Below, piece after piece: positions 41,353 through 50,433 of a stretch of DNA of 64,000 nucleotides (the first letter of the stretch is position 1; the number at the start of each line of letters is the position of its first letter). The translations under genes and the position numbers were made by a program. This DNA is from Cellulophaga fucicola. GTDB lineage: Bacteria > Bacteroidota > Bacteroidia > Flavobacteriales > Flavobacteriaceae. The notes below the pieces were generated by a model. It saw nothing but the letters and a program-made list of their open reading frames with translations, searched no databases and was not told where the DNA came from. The stretch lies in contig NZ_FPIY01000002.1 in the NCBI RefSeq assembly GCF_900119145.1, positions 186,001 through 250,000 of the forward strand, read 5' to 3'.

Positions 41353-41458
41353 TTAACCAATATGGTAGTGTAAACGCACATACAGCATCGTGGTTTACTT
41401 CTATTTTTCTTACAATATAAAAACTTTTTTTCTACCCCAATTACGGAAATGTGTAATT
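41353..41458 (-). repeat. D-like element, diverged copy (upstream of DUF4259)
   Basis: GGTAGTGTAAACGCA, TTTTTCTTACAATATAAAAAC and CAATTACGGAAATGTGTAAT correspond to GGTGGTATAAACGCA, TTTTTCCTACAATATAAAAAC and CAATTAAAGAAATGTATAAT in D1/D2. About two thirds of the bases agree. As in the other copies, it lies just before the start codon of an accessory gene. The rest of the 337-bp gap (41284-41620) shows no gene. Confidence 0.5.
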
Positions 41459-41620
41459 GCACCAAAATTCTACATAAATGGTATGTTAGGTGTTTGTTTG
41501 CAAAAGAGCTTACGAACGTAATTGTTAGGTGTATGTGTTAATCTATTTTTTACTTTCTTTATAGCCGCAACTGCGTGTAGTACATTTTAAAATGCATTAC
41601 ACCTATTAACTTATACCTAA

Positions 41621-41980
<360 letters not shown>

Positions 41981-41985
41981 ACAAA

Positions 41986-42014
41986 AAAAGCAACACTAAA
42001 ATAGTGTTGCTTTT
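41986..42014. terminator. Hairpin terminator
   Basis: AAAAGCAACACTA (41986-41998) pairs with TAGTGTTGCTTTT (42002-42014). It lies 5 nt after the plus-strand 119-aa gene and faces the minus-strand cluster ending at 42045. Confidence 0.85.
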
Positions 42015-42044
42015 ATATATGTGGGGTTGCATTAAGGAGGTACC

Positions 42045-42362
42045 TTAACTTTTATAATTCTCTTTTGGTATTGCCTTAAAAAATTCTGCGGCATTTATAT
42101 CTCCAGATGGTCCGTAACCAATAAGGGCTGTTCCTTTATTGTTATCTGCAGTTTCTATAATATACAGTATAGACATATCAGACGGGTTACTCATACCCTC
42201 GTACCTATACTCTTTTACTACAGTGACCTCTTCTGGTTTATATTTCTTTTTGGTAGCTACATCTAACAAACTATCATCTTTTACATTGTAGTTGCTTTTG
42301 TAGCCTTTATCTTGGTATTTTTCTATGTTCTTTCTTTCACTTTTTGCATAATTATGATCCAT
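42045..42362 (-). CDS. Small conserved protein of the Bacteroidota YRYEGMSNP family
   Basis: The 105-aa protein contains VVKEYRYEGMSNPSDMSILYIIE (about 48-70), typical of a small family in this phylum that is often mislabelled phosphoribosylpyrophosphate synthetase although it lacks that enzyme's features. No activity is known. It is in the same-strand cluster with the 65-aa protein and the holin-like and YtxH genes. Confidence 0.65.
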   Translation of the reverse strand: MDHNYAKSERKNIEKYQDKGYKSNYNVKDDSLLDVATKKKYKPEEVTVVKEYRYEGMSNPSDMSILYIIETADNNKGTALIGYGPSGDINAAEFFKAIPKENYKS

Positions 42363-42418
42363 AATGTGTGTGTTTTAAGTGTGTTAAAAGACGTAGCTTG
42401 TGTAAAAACGAGTTGTTT

Positions 42419-42616
42419 TTACTTAAATATTTTTTTAATTAGCATTAATGCTCCGTACTTACGTGCAAATTTTAATGCCCAATTAACCCAATTGTATGGT
42501 TTTAAATCTTCGGCAACATTGTGTTTTTGTTGCTTTAATTCTTCAACCAATATTTGGCGTTGCAGACTAAGTCTTTTTAAATCTAATTCTATTTCTTTAA
42601 ACGAGTTGTATTGCAT
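42419..42616 (-). CDS. Small protein of the YtxH/holin-like trio, 65 aa
   Basis: Amphipathic helices (FKEIELDLKRLSLQRQILVEELKQQK) and a basic end (KFARKYGALMLIKKIFK). It is 11 nt after the holin-like gene. Its place matches E. coli yqjK, the small basic protein after yqjD and yqjE; the likeness is positional, not by sequence. Confidence 0.6.
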   Translation of the reverse strand: MQYNSFKEIELDLKRLSLQRQILVEELKQQKHNVAEDLKPYNWVNWALKFARKYGALMLIKKIFK

Positions 42617-42627
42617 AGTTTCTGGTT

Positions 42628-42975
42628 TTAATCAAAATACGTTTTAGACATATTCTTAATTAATATTTTCTCTATAAATCCTCGTCCACTATACACCAGT
42701 AGGCAAATAATAATAAAAATTCCGCCAACTGATAAATACCCTAAAGGCATACTGTTAAACAAGTCTCCCAAAGCTAATGCAGCTGCAATTGCCATAAACA
42801 AAAATGCTAACAACAATAGTCCGCCTAGGATTACCATTTTAACCACATAAGAAGATATGGTTGTTAGCTGCTGAAAAACTTTAAGCTCGTAGTATTTTTT
42901 AGATACCTCTACATATTGTTTTCCAGTCGCTGCAGCTTCGGTTGCCGTTTTGTCTATGGATTTTAATACGCTCAT
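42628..42975 (-). CDS. Phage-holin-family-like membrane protein (YqjE-like)
   Basis: The 115-aa protein has an N-terminal helix (about 10-30) and two membrane helices (about 42-68 and 80-100), typical of the Phage_holin_3_6-type group represented by YqjE. In genomes these are envelope-stress membrane proteins, not phage lysis genes. The start overlaps the YtxH stop by one base (ATGA), a mark of translational coupling. Confidence 0.75.
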   Translation of the reverse strand: MSVLKSIDKTATEAAATGKQYVEVSKKYYELKVFQQLTTISSYVVKMVILGGLLLLAFLFMAIAAALALGDLFNSMPLGYLSVGGIFIIICLLVYSGRGFIEKILIKNMSKTYFD

Positions 42976-43304
42976 TACGACTTCTGTAATTTCTTGTTCT
43001 TAGCCTTTAACTCTTTAAGTTTGCTCTCTAATTGTCCTATTACATCGTCTGCCTTATAACTAGCGTCTGATACTAAAGATTCTAATTTAGAGTCTAAGGT
43101 TTCTTTGTTAGCCACCACTGTAGATGCTACTGTATTTCTAATATCTAAAGCTGTATCTGCAATAGATTCTTTTGTTGCTACGGCTTCGTCTACTAATTTT
43201 TTTCTAGTGTTTACACCTTTATCTGGGGCAAACAAAATTCCTAATGCTGCTCCTATTGCGGTTCCGGCTAATACTCCTAATACTGTGTTGCTATTGTTAC
43301 TCAT
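42975..43304 (-). CDS. YtxH domain protein
   Basis: The 109-aa protein opens with VLGVLAGTAIGAALGILFAPDKG (about 8-30), the YtxH transmembrane signature, followed by a long helical tail (VDEAVATKESIADTALDIRNT...). YtxH-like proteins attach to the membrane under stress. It is the first of the YtxH, holin-like and 65-aa trio. Confidence 0.85.
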   Translation of the reverse strand: MSNNSNTVLGVLAGTAIGAALGILFAPDKGVNTRKKLVDEAVATKESIADTALDIRNTVASTVVANKETLDSKLESLVSDASYKADDVIGQLESKLKELKAKNKKLQKS

Positions 43305-43488
43305 AGTTTTATATATTTATTTGTTTGTTCAACAAAGGTCAGAATTCTTTTGCCTATTCTTTAACGTAAATGATGCAAAGCTTAACTCATTTACAACAAA
43401 GCATTTGTGTTACCTTTTTTAGCTATTGCGCTAATAAACACCACTAAATTCTTATATAATTGTAACACAACACTAAAAACAAATAACA

Positions 43489-43665
43489 ATGAAAAAAGAC
43501 ACTAAACAAGGAGAAGAAGATATGAAGCTTATTAAAGACAAAAACGAAAAAACTAGGAATTACTTGTTTCAGAAAAACAAGATCACAGTTGTAGCTTTTA
43601 TAATTGTCTTTATAATAATTGTAGCACTATTAATTAGTGTATTTGCTACTTCTAGTCATATTTAA
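43489..43665 (+). CDS. Small single-pass membrane protein, 58 aa
   Basis: ATG at 43489. A basic, hydrophilic N-terminus (MKKDTKQGEEDMKLIKD) leads to one membrane helix (ITVVAFIIVFIIIVALLISV) and a short tail. It has no gene on the same strand directly before it. The shape is that of a small membrane stress protein. Confidence 0.55.
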   Translation: MKKDTKQGEEDMKLIKDKNEKTRNYLFQKNKITVVAFIIVFIIIVALLISVFATSSHI

Positions 43666-43685
43666 TATTGGTAAAAACGATAAAC

Positions 43686-43728
43686 TGATAAATATCATAT
43701 TTAAGGAACCCTACAGATAGTATCTTTA
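43686..43728 (+). promoter_or_regulatory. Fnr/Crp-type site and promoter of the 43-aa gene
   Basis: TGATAAATATCA (43686-43697) is followed after exactly 23 nt by the -7 box TATCTTTA (43721-43728). The site centre lies about 41 nt ahead of the expected transcription start, the class II activator position. Confidence 0.6.
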
Positions 43729-43758
43729 CACTGTAGAACTTTAATAACCACCATAAAA

Positions 43759-43890
43759 ATGAATTTATCTATAGCCTTATCTAACCTAAGTAATGGTAAA
43801 ATAATGATAGCCATTTTTGCTCTAGTATGTATTACTCTTGTAGCAATTGTAGTTGGCTTTTTAATGACCGATAAAAAGAAGAAAGAATAA
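43759..43890 (+). CDS. Small single-pass membrane protein, 43 aa
   Basis: ATG at 43759. MNLSIALSNLSNG then one membrane helix (IMIAIFALVCITLVAIVVGF) and a short basic tail (MTDKKKKE). A well-placed Fnr/Crp-type site precedes it, and hemN with universal stress protein lies just downstream on the other strand with the same site. It may be part of a redox or oxygen response. Confidence 0.6.
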   Translation: MNLSIALSNLSNGKIMIAIFALVCITLVAIVVGFLMTDKKKKE

Positions 43891-43916
43891 TTTAGTTGTA
43901 ATAGTTGGTTAAAATG

Positions 43917-43948
43917 AAAGAAGCAGGTTTTTAAAAACCTGCTTCTTT
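43917..43948. terminator. Bidirectional hairpin terminator
   Basis: AAAGAAGCAGGTTTTT (43917-43932) pairs perfectly with the next 16 nt (43933-43948). It lies between the plus-strand 43-aa gene and the minus-strand universal stress gene, ending both. Confidence 0.85.
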
Positions 43949-43953
43949 TTTTG

Positions 43954-44772
43954 TTATATTTTAAAAGTAACTACTGGTATTATGGCGTGGTTGGCAATAT
44001 CTTCTCCTATACTACCCATAAAGAAATGAGATACACCTTTACGACCGTGAGTAGACATTGCAATTAAATCTGCATTTGTAGTTGCACTATAGTTTAGCAC
44101 TCCTTTTTCTACCGTATAATCGTTGTAAATTTCTACCTCTATACCTGCGTTTGTCTTAGATATAAACTGTGCTATTCTAGAGTACGCATCTTCTGTGCTT
44201 AAAAAGTTATCTCCAGGTGTGTTAATATACACGTAGTCTACTTTAGCATTTAAAAGATTGGCAAAAGATTTTACTTTATGAAAAGCAGTAATATTCTCTT
44301 CTTCAAAATTAGAAGCAAATACAATAGATTCTACTTTAAAATCTTTAATCTCTTCTTTTATAATTAAAACCGGTACTGTTGCATTACGCACAACGCGTTC
44401 TGTATTACTACCTATAAAAATTTCTTCTAAACCATCTACTCCGTGAGACCCCATAACAATTAAATCTGCATTATGCTCCTCGGCAACCTCATTAACCTCA
44501 CTAAAAACTTTATAGTGTTTTATAATAGGTGTAACAGTTATGTCTTTTAAAAATGGCTTATCTAAAAACTCTTTTAATCTTTTCTCTGTTAACTTTAATA
44601 GAAATACAACCTGTTCTTGTGGCATACCTGCGGACGAAATCATAGTTGCAGACAACTCTAGCATATGCAAAATAATAATTTCTGAATTGTGCTTTTTAGC
44701 CAAAGACGCAGCTACTTCTAGTGCATAGTTAGATTGTTCTGAAAAGTCTACTGGTACAATAATTTTTTTCAT
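43954..44772 (-). CDS. Universal stress protein, two Usp domains
   Basis: The 272-aa protein carries two Usp domains, each with an ATP-type loop: MGSHGVDGLEEIFIGSNTE (about 107-125) and MSTHGRKGVSHFFMGSIGED in the second half. It starts 22 nt after hemN, in the same transcript, under the Fnr/Crp-type site at 46208. Usp proteins protect cells in stress and anaerobiosis. Confidence 0.9.
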   Translation of the reverse strand: MKKIIVPVDFSEQSNYALEVAASLAKKHNSEIIILHMLELSATMISSAGMPQEQVVFLLKLTEKRLKEFLDKPFLKDITVTPIIKHYKVFSEVNEVAEEHNADLIVMGSHGVDGLEEIFIGSNTERVVRNATVPVLIIKEEIKDFKVESIVFASNFEEENITAFHKVKSFANLLNAKVDYVYINTPGDNFLSTEDAYSRIAQFISKTNAGIEVEIYNDYTVEKGVLNYSATTNADLIAMSTHGRKGVSHFFMGSIGEDIANHAIIPVVTFKI

Positions 44773-44794
44773 AGTTTACATTTATAGGTTATAA

Positions 44795-46156
44795 TTAAAT
44801 AGTCATTGAAAATAATCTTGTTTGCGGTGTTTTCTGATGCAACAAAACATCAAAAGCCATACATATGTTTCTAATAAAAGGTCTTCCTTTATCTAAAACA
44901 GTAAGCTTTGCAGCAGAAATTTCTATTAGGCCGTCATTTTCCATTTCTTGCAATTTTTCTAAAGTATTTGGCAATTGCGCAAATTCTTCTTCTCCATTGC
45001 TCCAAGAAGTCTCTAACCTACACATCAAATTTAAAATATGTTTTCTTATTATTCGATCTTCTTCTGTTAAAATATGCCCTCTATAAATAGGAATTATATT
45101 GTTAAGTACTAAATGACTGTATTCTTCTAAACTTTTTACATTTTGAGCAAAACTATACCAACTATCGCTAATACTAGAAGCACCAAGACCTATCATTACT
45201 TGGGTTTTAGATGCTGTATAGCCCATAAAGTTTCTATGTAACTTATTGGTTTCCATAGACACATACAAACTATCTGCCTCTAAAGCAAAATGGTCCATAC
45301 CAATTTCTTTATACCCTACTTTAGCAAGTAAGTTTTTTCCTTTCTCGTACTGCTCTCTTTTTTGCGTTGCAGTTGGCAAATCTTCATCTCTATAACCACG
45401 CTGTCCGTTTCCTTTTAACCACGGCACGTGCGCGTAGCTGTAAAAAGCCAATCTATCTGGTAATAGTTCTTTTGTTTTTAAAATAGTAGCTTCTACGTGC
45501 TCTAATGTCTGAAAAGGAAGTCCAAAAATAATATCGTGACCAATAGATGTATACCCTAATTCTCTAGCCCATTTGGTAACATTTTTAACATTCTCAAAAG
45601 GTTGCACTCTATGTATAGCTTCTTGTACCGTTAAATTATAATCTTGTACACCATAACTAACACGTCTAAAGCCTACGTTATATAATGCTTGTAAATGTTC
45701 TTTAGTTGTATTGTTTGGGTGCCCCTCAAAACTAAACTCGTAACCAGTTGCTTTATTGGCTTTTCTAAAAATACCGTTTATTAGCTCTTGTAAGTTTTCT
45801 GGAGTAAAAAACGTTGGCGTACCACCACCTAAATGCAATTCTTTTACAATTGGTTTTTCTGGCAAAATATCGCAATACAATTGCCACTCTTTAAGCACAG
45901 CTTGTATATACGGTGTTTCTACCTCGTGTCTTTTAGTTATTCTTTTATGGCAACCACAAAACGTACAAAGACTCTCGCAAAAAGGCAAATGTATGTATAG
46001 ACTTATTCCCTCTTTTTGATTACTTTCTGTAAAAGATTGTATAAGCGTTTGCTCCCACTCTTTTCCAGAAAATGTAGTATTGTCCCAATAAGGTACGGTT
46101 GGGTAACTTGTATAGCGAGGTCCTGGTATATTGTATTTCTGAACTAAATTGCACAT
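44795..46156 (-). CDS. hemN: Oxygen-independent coproporphyrinogen III dehydrogenase
   Basis: The 453-aa protein is a radical SAM enzyme of full length for HemN, with CESLCTFC (Cys60, Cys64, Cys67) for the 4Fe-4S cluster, the opening YNIPGPRYTSYPTVPYW and HLGGGTPTF. It converts coproporphyrinogen III to protoporphyrinogen IX in anaerobic heme synthesis. An Fnr-like site sits upstream, as expected for an oxygen-controlled hemN. It is co-transcribed with the universal stress gene. Confidence 0.93.
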   Translation of the reverse strand: MCNLVQKYNIPGPRYTSYPTVPYWDNTTFSGKEWEQTLIQSFTESNQKEGISLYIHLPFCESLCTFCGCHKRITKRHEVETPYIQAVLKEWQLYCDILPEKPIVKELHLGGGTPTFFTPENLQELINGIFRKANKATGYEFSFEGHPNNTTKEHLQALYNVGFRRVSYGVQDYNLTVQEAIHRVQPFENVKNVTKWARELGYTSIGHDIIFGLPFQTLEHVEATILKTKELLPDRLAFYSYAHVPWLKGNGQRGYRDEDLPTATQKREQYEKGKNLLAKVGYKEIGMDHFALEADSLYVSMETNKLHRNFMGYTASKTQVMIGLGASSISDSWYSFAQNVKSLEEYSHLVLNNIIPIYRGHILTEEDRIIRKHILNLMCRLETSWSNGEEEFAQLPNTLEKLQEMENDGLIEISAAKLTVLDKGRPFIRNICMAFDVLLHQKTPQTRLFSMTI

Positions 46157-46176
46157 TTATATAGCGTATTTTAAGG

Positions 46177-46219
46177 TAAAAATACAGGCTATTTAGGGCC
46201 AGAACTATGACAAATATCA
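46177..46219 (-). promoter_or_regulatory. Fnr/Crp-type site and promoter of hemN-usp
   Basis: TGACAAATATCA (46208-46219) lies 23 nt before TATTTTTA (46177-46184) on the minus strand. The spacing is identical to that at 43686, 50422 and 35582. Confidence 0.6.
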
Positions 46220-46242
46220 TACTCTTAAAATACAGTGCTTAT

Positions 46243-47292
46243 TTAAGCTTTATGCCAAAGCACGCAAGTTGGTGTGTTTAATTCTTTTATAATATGAGAT
46301 TGTGTTAGTGTACCCAAATCTTTATCTACCTTAAAAACAGTAACATCGTTAGAGCTTTGACCAGCAACTAACAACCATTTTTCAGACGGAGATAAATTAA
46401 AATCTCTTGGTGTTTTTCCGCCTCCATCTATACGTTGCACCAATACTAATTCTCCTGATTTTTTATCAATCTTAAAAACTATAATCTGACTAGTGGTTCT
46501 TTCTGATGCATATAAGAATTTACCATTTTCAGTTATTCTGATGGCTGCCGCACCTGGTAGATCTGTAAACGAATCTGGCAATAATTTTATGGTTTGCAAC
46601 AGTGTACTGTCTTTGGTTGAAAACACATTTACTGTTCCAAACATTTCGGTTAATACATATACAAAGTCTTTTCTAGGATGAAAAACACAATGTCTGGCAC
46701 CGCTACCCGCTGGCACTTTAAAATCTAAATTAGCCCTGTTCATAAAACCAGTATTATTCCCTTTTTCATAGGTTTTAACAGCATCTAAACCTAAATCTGT
46801 TATATACATTCTGTTTTTAAAATACAGACACATATGCGCGTGCGGACCTTCTTGTCTTCCTGGGTTTACACCTTTACCCGTATGTTGTAGTATTTGGGCA
46901 TTTTGTATAGTACCATTTTTTTGTATGGCATACACCTCTGCATTTCCGGTACCGTAATTGGCAACCGCAAGCTCCTTACCATTAGGCGAAATTGCAATAT
47001 GGCACGGGTAAGCACCGTGTATAAACTTTTCGTCTATTAAGGTATAATTACCGTTTCCATTATATTTAAAAGCTTTTAATTTTGGTGTGTCTTCGTATGC
47101 TATTTCTTCAATAACATACAAACAATCGTTCTTATCATTGTAAACAAAATAACTAGGATTTTTAAGTGATAAGTATCCTATTTCTGTAGTGTTTCCAGAG
47201 TCTTCATTCCATTTTAGAATATAAATTCCTTTACTTTTTCCTATTAGGGTTTCAGACATTTTTTCTGTGTAACCACCAACCAATACTATCAT
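46243..47292 (-). CDS. 6-phosphogluconolactonase-like (YbhE/Pgl) beta-propeller protein
   Basis: The 349-aa protein is a seven-bladed propeller, starting MIVLVGGYTEKMSETLIGKSKGIYIL (start at Met10 of the frame, 47292) and with the lactonase marks GPHAHM (about 155) and DLGLDAVKTY. It hydrolyses 6-phosphogluconolactone in the pentose phosphate pathway in characterised members. An ATG 27 nt upstream (47319) is less likely. It follows an independent gene order here without other pentose-pathway genes. Confidence 0.85.
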   Translation of the reverse strand: MIVLVGGYTEKMSETLIGKSKGIYILKWNEDSGNTTEIGYLSLKNPSYFVYNDKNDCLYVIEEIAYEDTPKLKAFKYNGNGNYTLIDEKFIHGAYPCHIAISPNGKELAVANYGTGNAEVYAIQKNGTIQNAQILQHTGKGVNPGRQEGPHAHMCLYFKNRMYITDLGLDAVKTYEKGNNTGFMNRANLDFKVPAGSGARHCVFHPRKDFVYVLTEMFGTVNVFSTKDSTLLQTIKLLPDSFTDLPGAAAIRITENGKFLYASERTTSQIIVFKIDKKSGELVLVQRIDGGGKTPRDFNLSPSEKWLLVAGQSSNDVTVFKVDKDLGTLTQSHIIKELNTPTCVLWHKA

Positions 47293-47393
47293 AATTTTAA
47301 TGCTAATTATTTCAATCACAAATTACAAATAAAAGACACATACAACTCTATAGCGTCTAAAAATTTATAACATTAAGAATCTAGATTATGATA

Positions 47394-48764
47394 TTAAACT
47401 GATGCAGCAACTTTAGACTCGTACTTTTTATACACTGTAAAACCGTACCAAGCAATATACAGAAAGCAAAAAAGTGGCAGTACAAAAGAGAAATTAATCT
47501 CTGACACGCCCAATACTGTAGTGTCTGATACTCCTGAACCTCCTAAATCTATTATTAGGCCTTGTAATGGCGGCATTAAAGCACCACCAACAATTGCCAT
47601 TATTAAACCTGCAGAACCTACTTTAGACTGGTCTTCTGTTAAGCCTTCTAAAGCAATACCATAAATTGTTGGGAACATTAAAGACAAACAAAAAGACACC
47701 CCAACCAAGCTGTACAAGCCAAACATACCATCTATAAATATTGTGCCACAAACAAATACAATTGCCAATACTGCAAAGCTAGATAATAGTTTGCCGGCAC
47801 TCATAAAACGCAACATTGCTGTTCCTATAACTCTACCTACTACAAAAAGTAAAAATGCTATAATTTGATAATAAAATCCGTCTTTTAATACCTCTGTACC
47901 AAATACAGTAATGTAACTTTCTGCAAAGGCTCCTGTATTTACCAATCCTTCTACGTATTGATAAATATACGTCCAACACATAATCTGCGCACCAACGTAT
48001 AGTATTTGCGCTAAAACACCTAATGCATACTTTTTATTAGAAGCCAATTCTTTAAAAGTCTCTTTTATACTTGGCATTTTACCTTCTGTTGTATTCTGAG
48101 GCATTTTACTTACCAAAAACAACACAAAAAAGCCAATTAACACCAATCCTAATATTACATAAGGATCTCTAATTACTGCTAGGTCTGATGCTGTTATCGC
48201 TGCCTTTTTAACAGAGTCTAAAGCCGCAAAATTATCAAAATCGTCTGATTGTAATTTCTCTGCAACAAAAAACTTAGCAATTAAAATACCAGCTATTAAA
48301 CCAACCGGATTAAAAGCTTGTGCTAAATTTAAACGTTGTGTAGCTGTTTCTTTTGCCCCCATTGCTAAGGCATATGGGTTTGCTGCTGTCTCTAAAAAAG
48401 CCAAGCCAAAAGTTAAAATATATAATCCCAAGCAAAAAAACCAAAACTGCTCTGTTACTGCCGCTGGGTAAAAAAGTAATGCTCCAGTAGCAAACAACCC
48501 TAAACCAATTAACACACCTACTTTATAAGAATATTTACGCATAAACATTGCTGCAGGTAAAGCCATACAAAAATAGCCACCGTAAAAAGCCATTTGTACC
48601 ATAGATGCTTGTGTGTTACTTAATTCTAATACCTTTTTAAATGCCGATACCATTGGGTCTGTTACTGCATTTGCAAATCCCCATAACGCAAATAACGATG
48701 TAATTAAAATAAATGGGACTAGCATTTTTTTAGTTACAACAGGTATTTTTTCAGTAGTTTTCAT
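47394..48764 (-). CDS. Sugar MFS transporter (FucP/GluP type)
   Basis: The 456-aa protein has twelve membrane helices and the FucP-family text FALWGFANAVTDPMVSAFKKVL (about 25-46) and FLETAANPYALAMG near 140. The start is ATG 48764 (MKTTEKIPVV); the frame is open to 48818 but the extra part is hydrophilic and does not match the family. Substrates of relatives are fucose, glucose, galactose or mannose. It stands next to the lactonase-like gene. Confidence 0.88.
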   Translation of the reverse strand: MKTTEKIPVVTKKMLVPFILITSLFALWGFANAVTDPMVSAFKKVLELSNTQASMVQMAFYGGYFCMALPAAMFMRKYSYKVGVLIGLGLFATGALLFYPAAVTEQFWFFCLGLYILTFGLAFLETAANPYALAMGAKETATQRLNLAQAFNPVGLIAGILIAKFFVAEKLQSDDFDNFAALDSVKKAAITASDLAVIRDPYVILGLVLIGFFVLFLVSKMPQNTTEGKMPSIKETFKELASNKKYALGVLAQILYVGAQIMCWTYIYQYVEGLVNTGAFAESYITVFGTEVLKDGFYYQIIAFLLFVVGRVIGTAMLRFMSAGKLLSSFAVLAIVFVCGTIFIDGMFGLYSLVGVSFCLSLMFPTIYGIALEGLTEDQSKVGSAGLIMAIVGGALMPPLQGLIIDLGGSGVSDTTVLGVSEINFSFVLPLFCFLYIAWYGFTVYKKYESKVAASV

Positions 48765-48887
48765 ATAGTAGTTTGTTTGGTTGTTCTTATACTGTACAAT
48801 GTATTTAAAAGACATCAAGTAACTCTATTTTTTTCGACTAACCGATGTTTTTTCAGTAATTATAACAAAATACAGAGCAAAAATAAA

Positions 48888-48931
48888 AAAGGTTAAAACT
48901 GCTTAGTATACACTAAACGGCTTTAACCTTT
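48888..48931 (-). terminator. Hairpin terminator after the MBL-rhodanese gene
   Basis: AAAGGTTAAA (48888-48897) pairs with TTTAACCTTT (48922-48931); the loop carries a second palindrome (CTTAGTATACACTAAA). It lies 25 nt after the stop of the MBL-rhodanese gene on the minus strand. Confidence 0.75.
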
Positions 48932-48955
48932 GTAAATATTAATTTTTTACGCTTA

Positions 48956-50371
48956 CTATAAAGTAGACGGACAAACAAATTTTGTGATGCTCATATTTGC
49001 AGTTCGCATAGCAGCAAAACCACCTGCAATATCTACTAAATTATGAATACCTCTACTTTTTAATATAGATGCAGCAATTACAGATCTGTAACCACCTGCA
49101 CAATGTATATAAAAAGGCTCATCTTTAGGAAACTCTGCTAAATGATTATTTAACATACTTAAAGGTGTGCTTTTAGCATCTTCTATATGTTCTGCTTGGA
49201 ATTCTGTTTCCTTACGAACATCAAAAATAGTGGCATTATTATTTATAACCTCAGCTTTAGCATCTTCTGCAGAAATAGAACGTAAACTGTCTATTTCTTT
49301 ACCTGCCGCTTTCCAAGCTTTAATTCCTCCTTTTAAATATCCTATAGTATGATCAAAACCAACACGAGATAAGCGTGTAATAGCTTCTTTCTCTAACCCT
49401 TCTGATACAACTAAAATAAGAGGTTGTTTTACGTCTGCAATTAAAGCGCCTACCCAAGGAGCAAAACTACCATTAAGACCAATAAAAATAGATCTAGGAA
49501 TGTGTTCCTTAACATACTCATTTTGGTGTCTTACATCTAAAACAATAGCGCCAGTTTCGTTTGCAATAACTTCTAATTCTTCTGGTGATAAAGGTCTTGT
49601 TCCTCTTTCTTGTACAACATCAATATCATCATACCCCTCTTTATTCATCTTTACATTTAAAGGAAAGTATTTTGGTGGTGGTGCTAAACCATCTGTAACC
49701 TCTTTTATAAATTCTTCCTTAGTCATATCTGCACGTAAGGCGTAATTCATTTTCTTTTGGTTACCTAAAGTATCAACCGTTTCCTTCATCATATTTTTAC
49801 CACAAGCAGAACCTGCACCGTGAGCTGGGTATACAATAACATCATCTGCTAAAGGCATAATTTTGGTACGTAAACTATCAAACAAAAAGCCCGCTAAGTC
49901 TTCTTCTGTAATTTCGCCTGCTTTTTGTGCTAAATCTGGTCTACCAACATCTCCTAAAAACAAAGTGTCTCCAGAGAAAATAGCGTGGTCTTTACCGTTT
50001 TCATCACGTAATAAGTATGTAGTACTTTCCATTGTATGCCCTGGCGTATGCAAAACAACTATAGTAATGTTACCAACTTTAAACTCTTGTAAATCTTTAG
50101 CTATAATAGCATCAAAACTAGTAACAGCGTTAGGGCCAAAAACTATTGGTGCTCCAGTAGCCTTTGATAAAGAAACGTGCCCGCTTACAAAATCGGCGTG
50201 AAAATGTGTTTCAAAAATATATTTTACAGTAGCCTTATCTGCTGTTGCTCTTTTTATATATGGATCTATTTCTCTTAACGGATCTATAATTGCAACCTCA
50301 CCATTACTCTCTATATAATATGCGCCTTGCGCTAAACATCCTGTATAAATCTGTTCTATATTCATAGTCAC
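48956..50371 (-). CDS. MBL-fold hydrolase with two rhodanese domains
   Basis: The 471-aa protein has a persulfide-dioxygenase-like MBL domain (ETHFHADFVSGH; His56, His58, Asp60, His65) at about 1-250 and two rhodanese domains (about 265-355 and 370-465). The first has VSEG in place of the catalytic Cys loop, so it is inactive; the second has YIHCAGGYRS, with the active Cys. It probably oxidises or transfers sulfane sulfur. The upstream site at 50422 is Fnr/Crp-type. A sulfate-type transporter gene lies next to it. Confidence 0.88.
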   Translation of the reverse strand: MTMNIEQIYTGCLAQGAYYIESNGEVAIIDPLREIDPYIKRATADKATVKYIFETHFHADFVSGHVSLSKATGAPIVFGPNAVTSFDAIIAKDLQEFKVGNITIVVLHTPGHTMESTTYLLRDENGKDHAIFSGDTLFLGDVGRPDLAQKAGEITEEDLAGFLFDSLRTKIMPLADDVIVYPAHGAGSACGKNMMKETVDTLGNQKKMNYALRADMTKEEFIKEVTDGLAPPPKYFPLNVKMNKEGYDDIDVVQERGTRPLSPEELEVIANETGAIVLDVRHQNEYVKEHIPRSIFIGLNGSFAPWVGALIADVKQPLILVVSEGLEKEAITRLSRVGFDHTIGYLKGGIKAWKAAGKEIDSLRSISAEDAKAEVINNNATIFDVRKETEFQAEHIEDAKSTPLSMLNNHLAEFPKDEPFYIHCAGGYRSVIAASILKSRGIHNLVDIAGGFAAMRTANMSITKFVCPSTL

Positions 50372-50390
50372 TTTCTATTTTCAATAGACG

Positions 50391-50433
50391 TAAAATTACG
50401 CTTTTTTATTTTTTATAATACTGATATTTATCA
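50391..50433 (-). promoter_or_regulatory. Fnr/Crp-type site and promoter of the MBL-rhodanese gene
   Basis: TGATATTTATCA (50422-50433) lies 23 nt before TAATTTTA (50391-50398) on the minus strand. It overlaps the 3' end of the SulP gene by three bases. Confidence 0.6.

Noticed and set aside
42628-43304. Holin-like gene as evidence for a prophage
   Set aside because: The holin-family gene is next to YtxH and small stress-type genes, and no phage structural, lysin or integrase gene is near. This type is common as a chromosomal membrane protein.
47394-48818. Extended N-terminus of the sugar transporter
   Set aside because: The first 18 residues (MMSFKYIVQYKNNQTNYY) do not fit the family; ATG 48764 gives the normal start.
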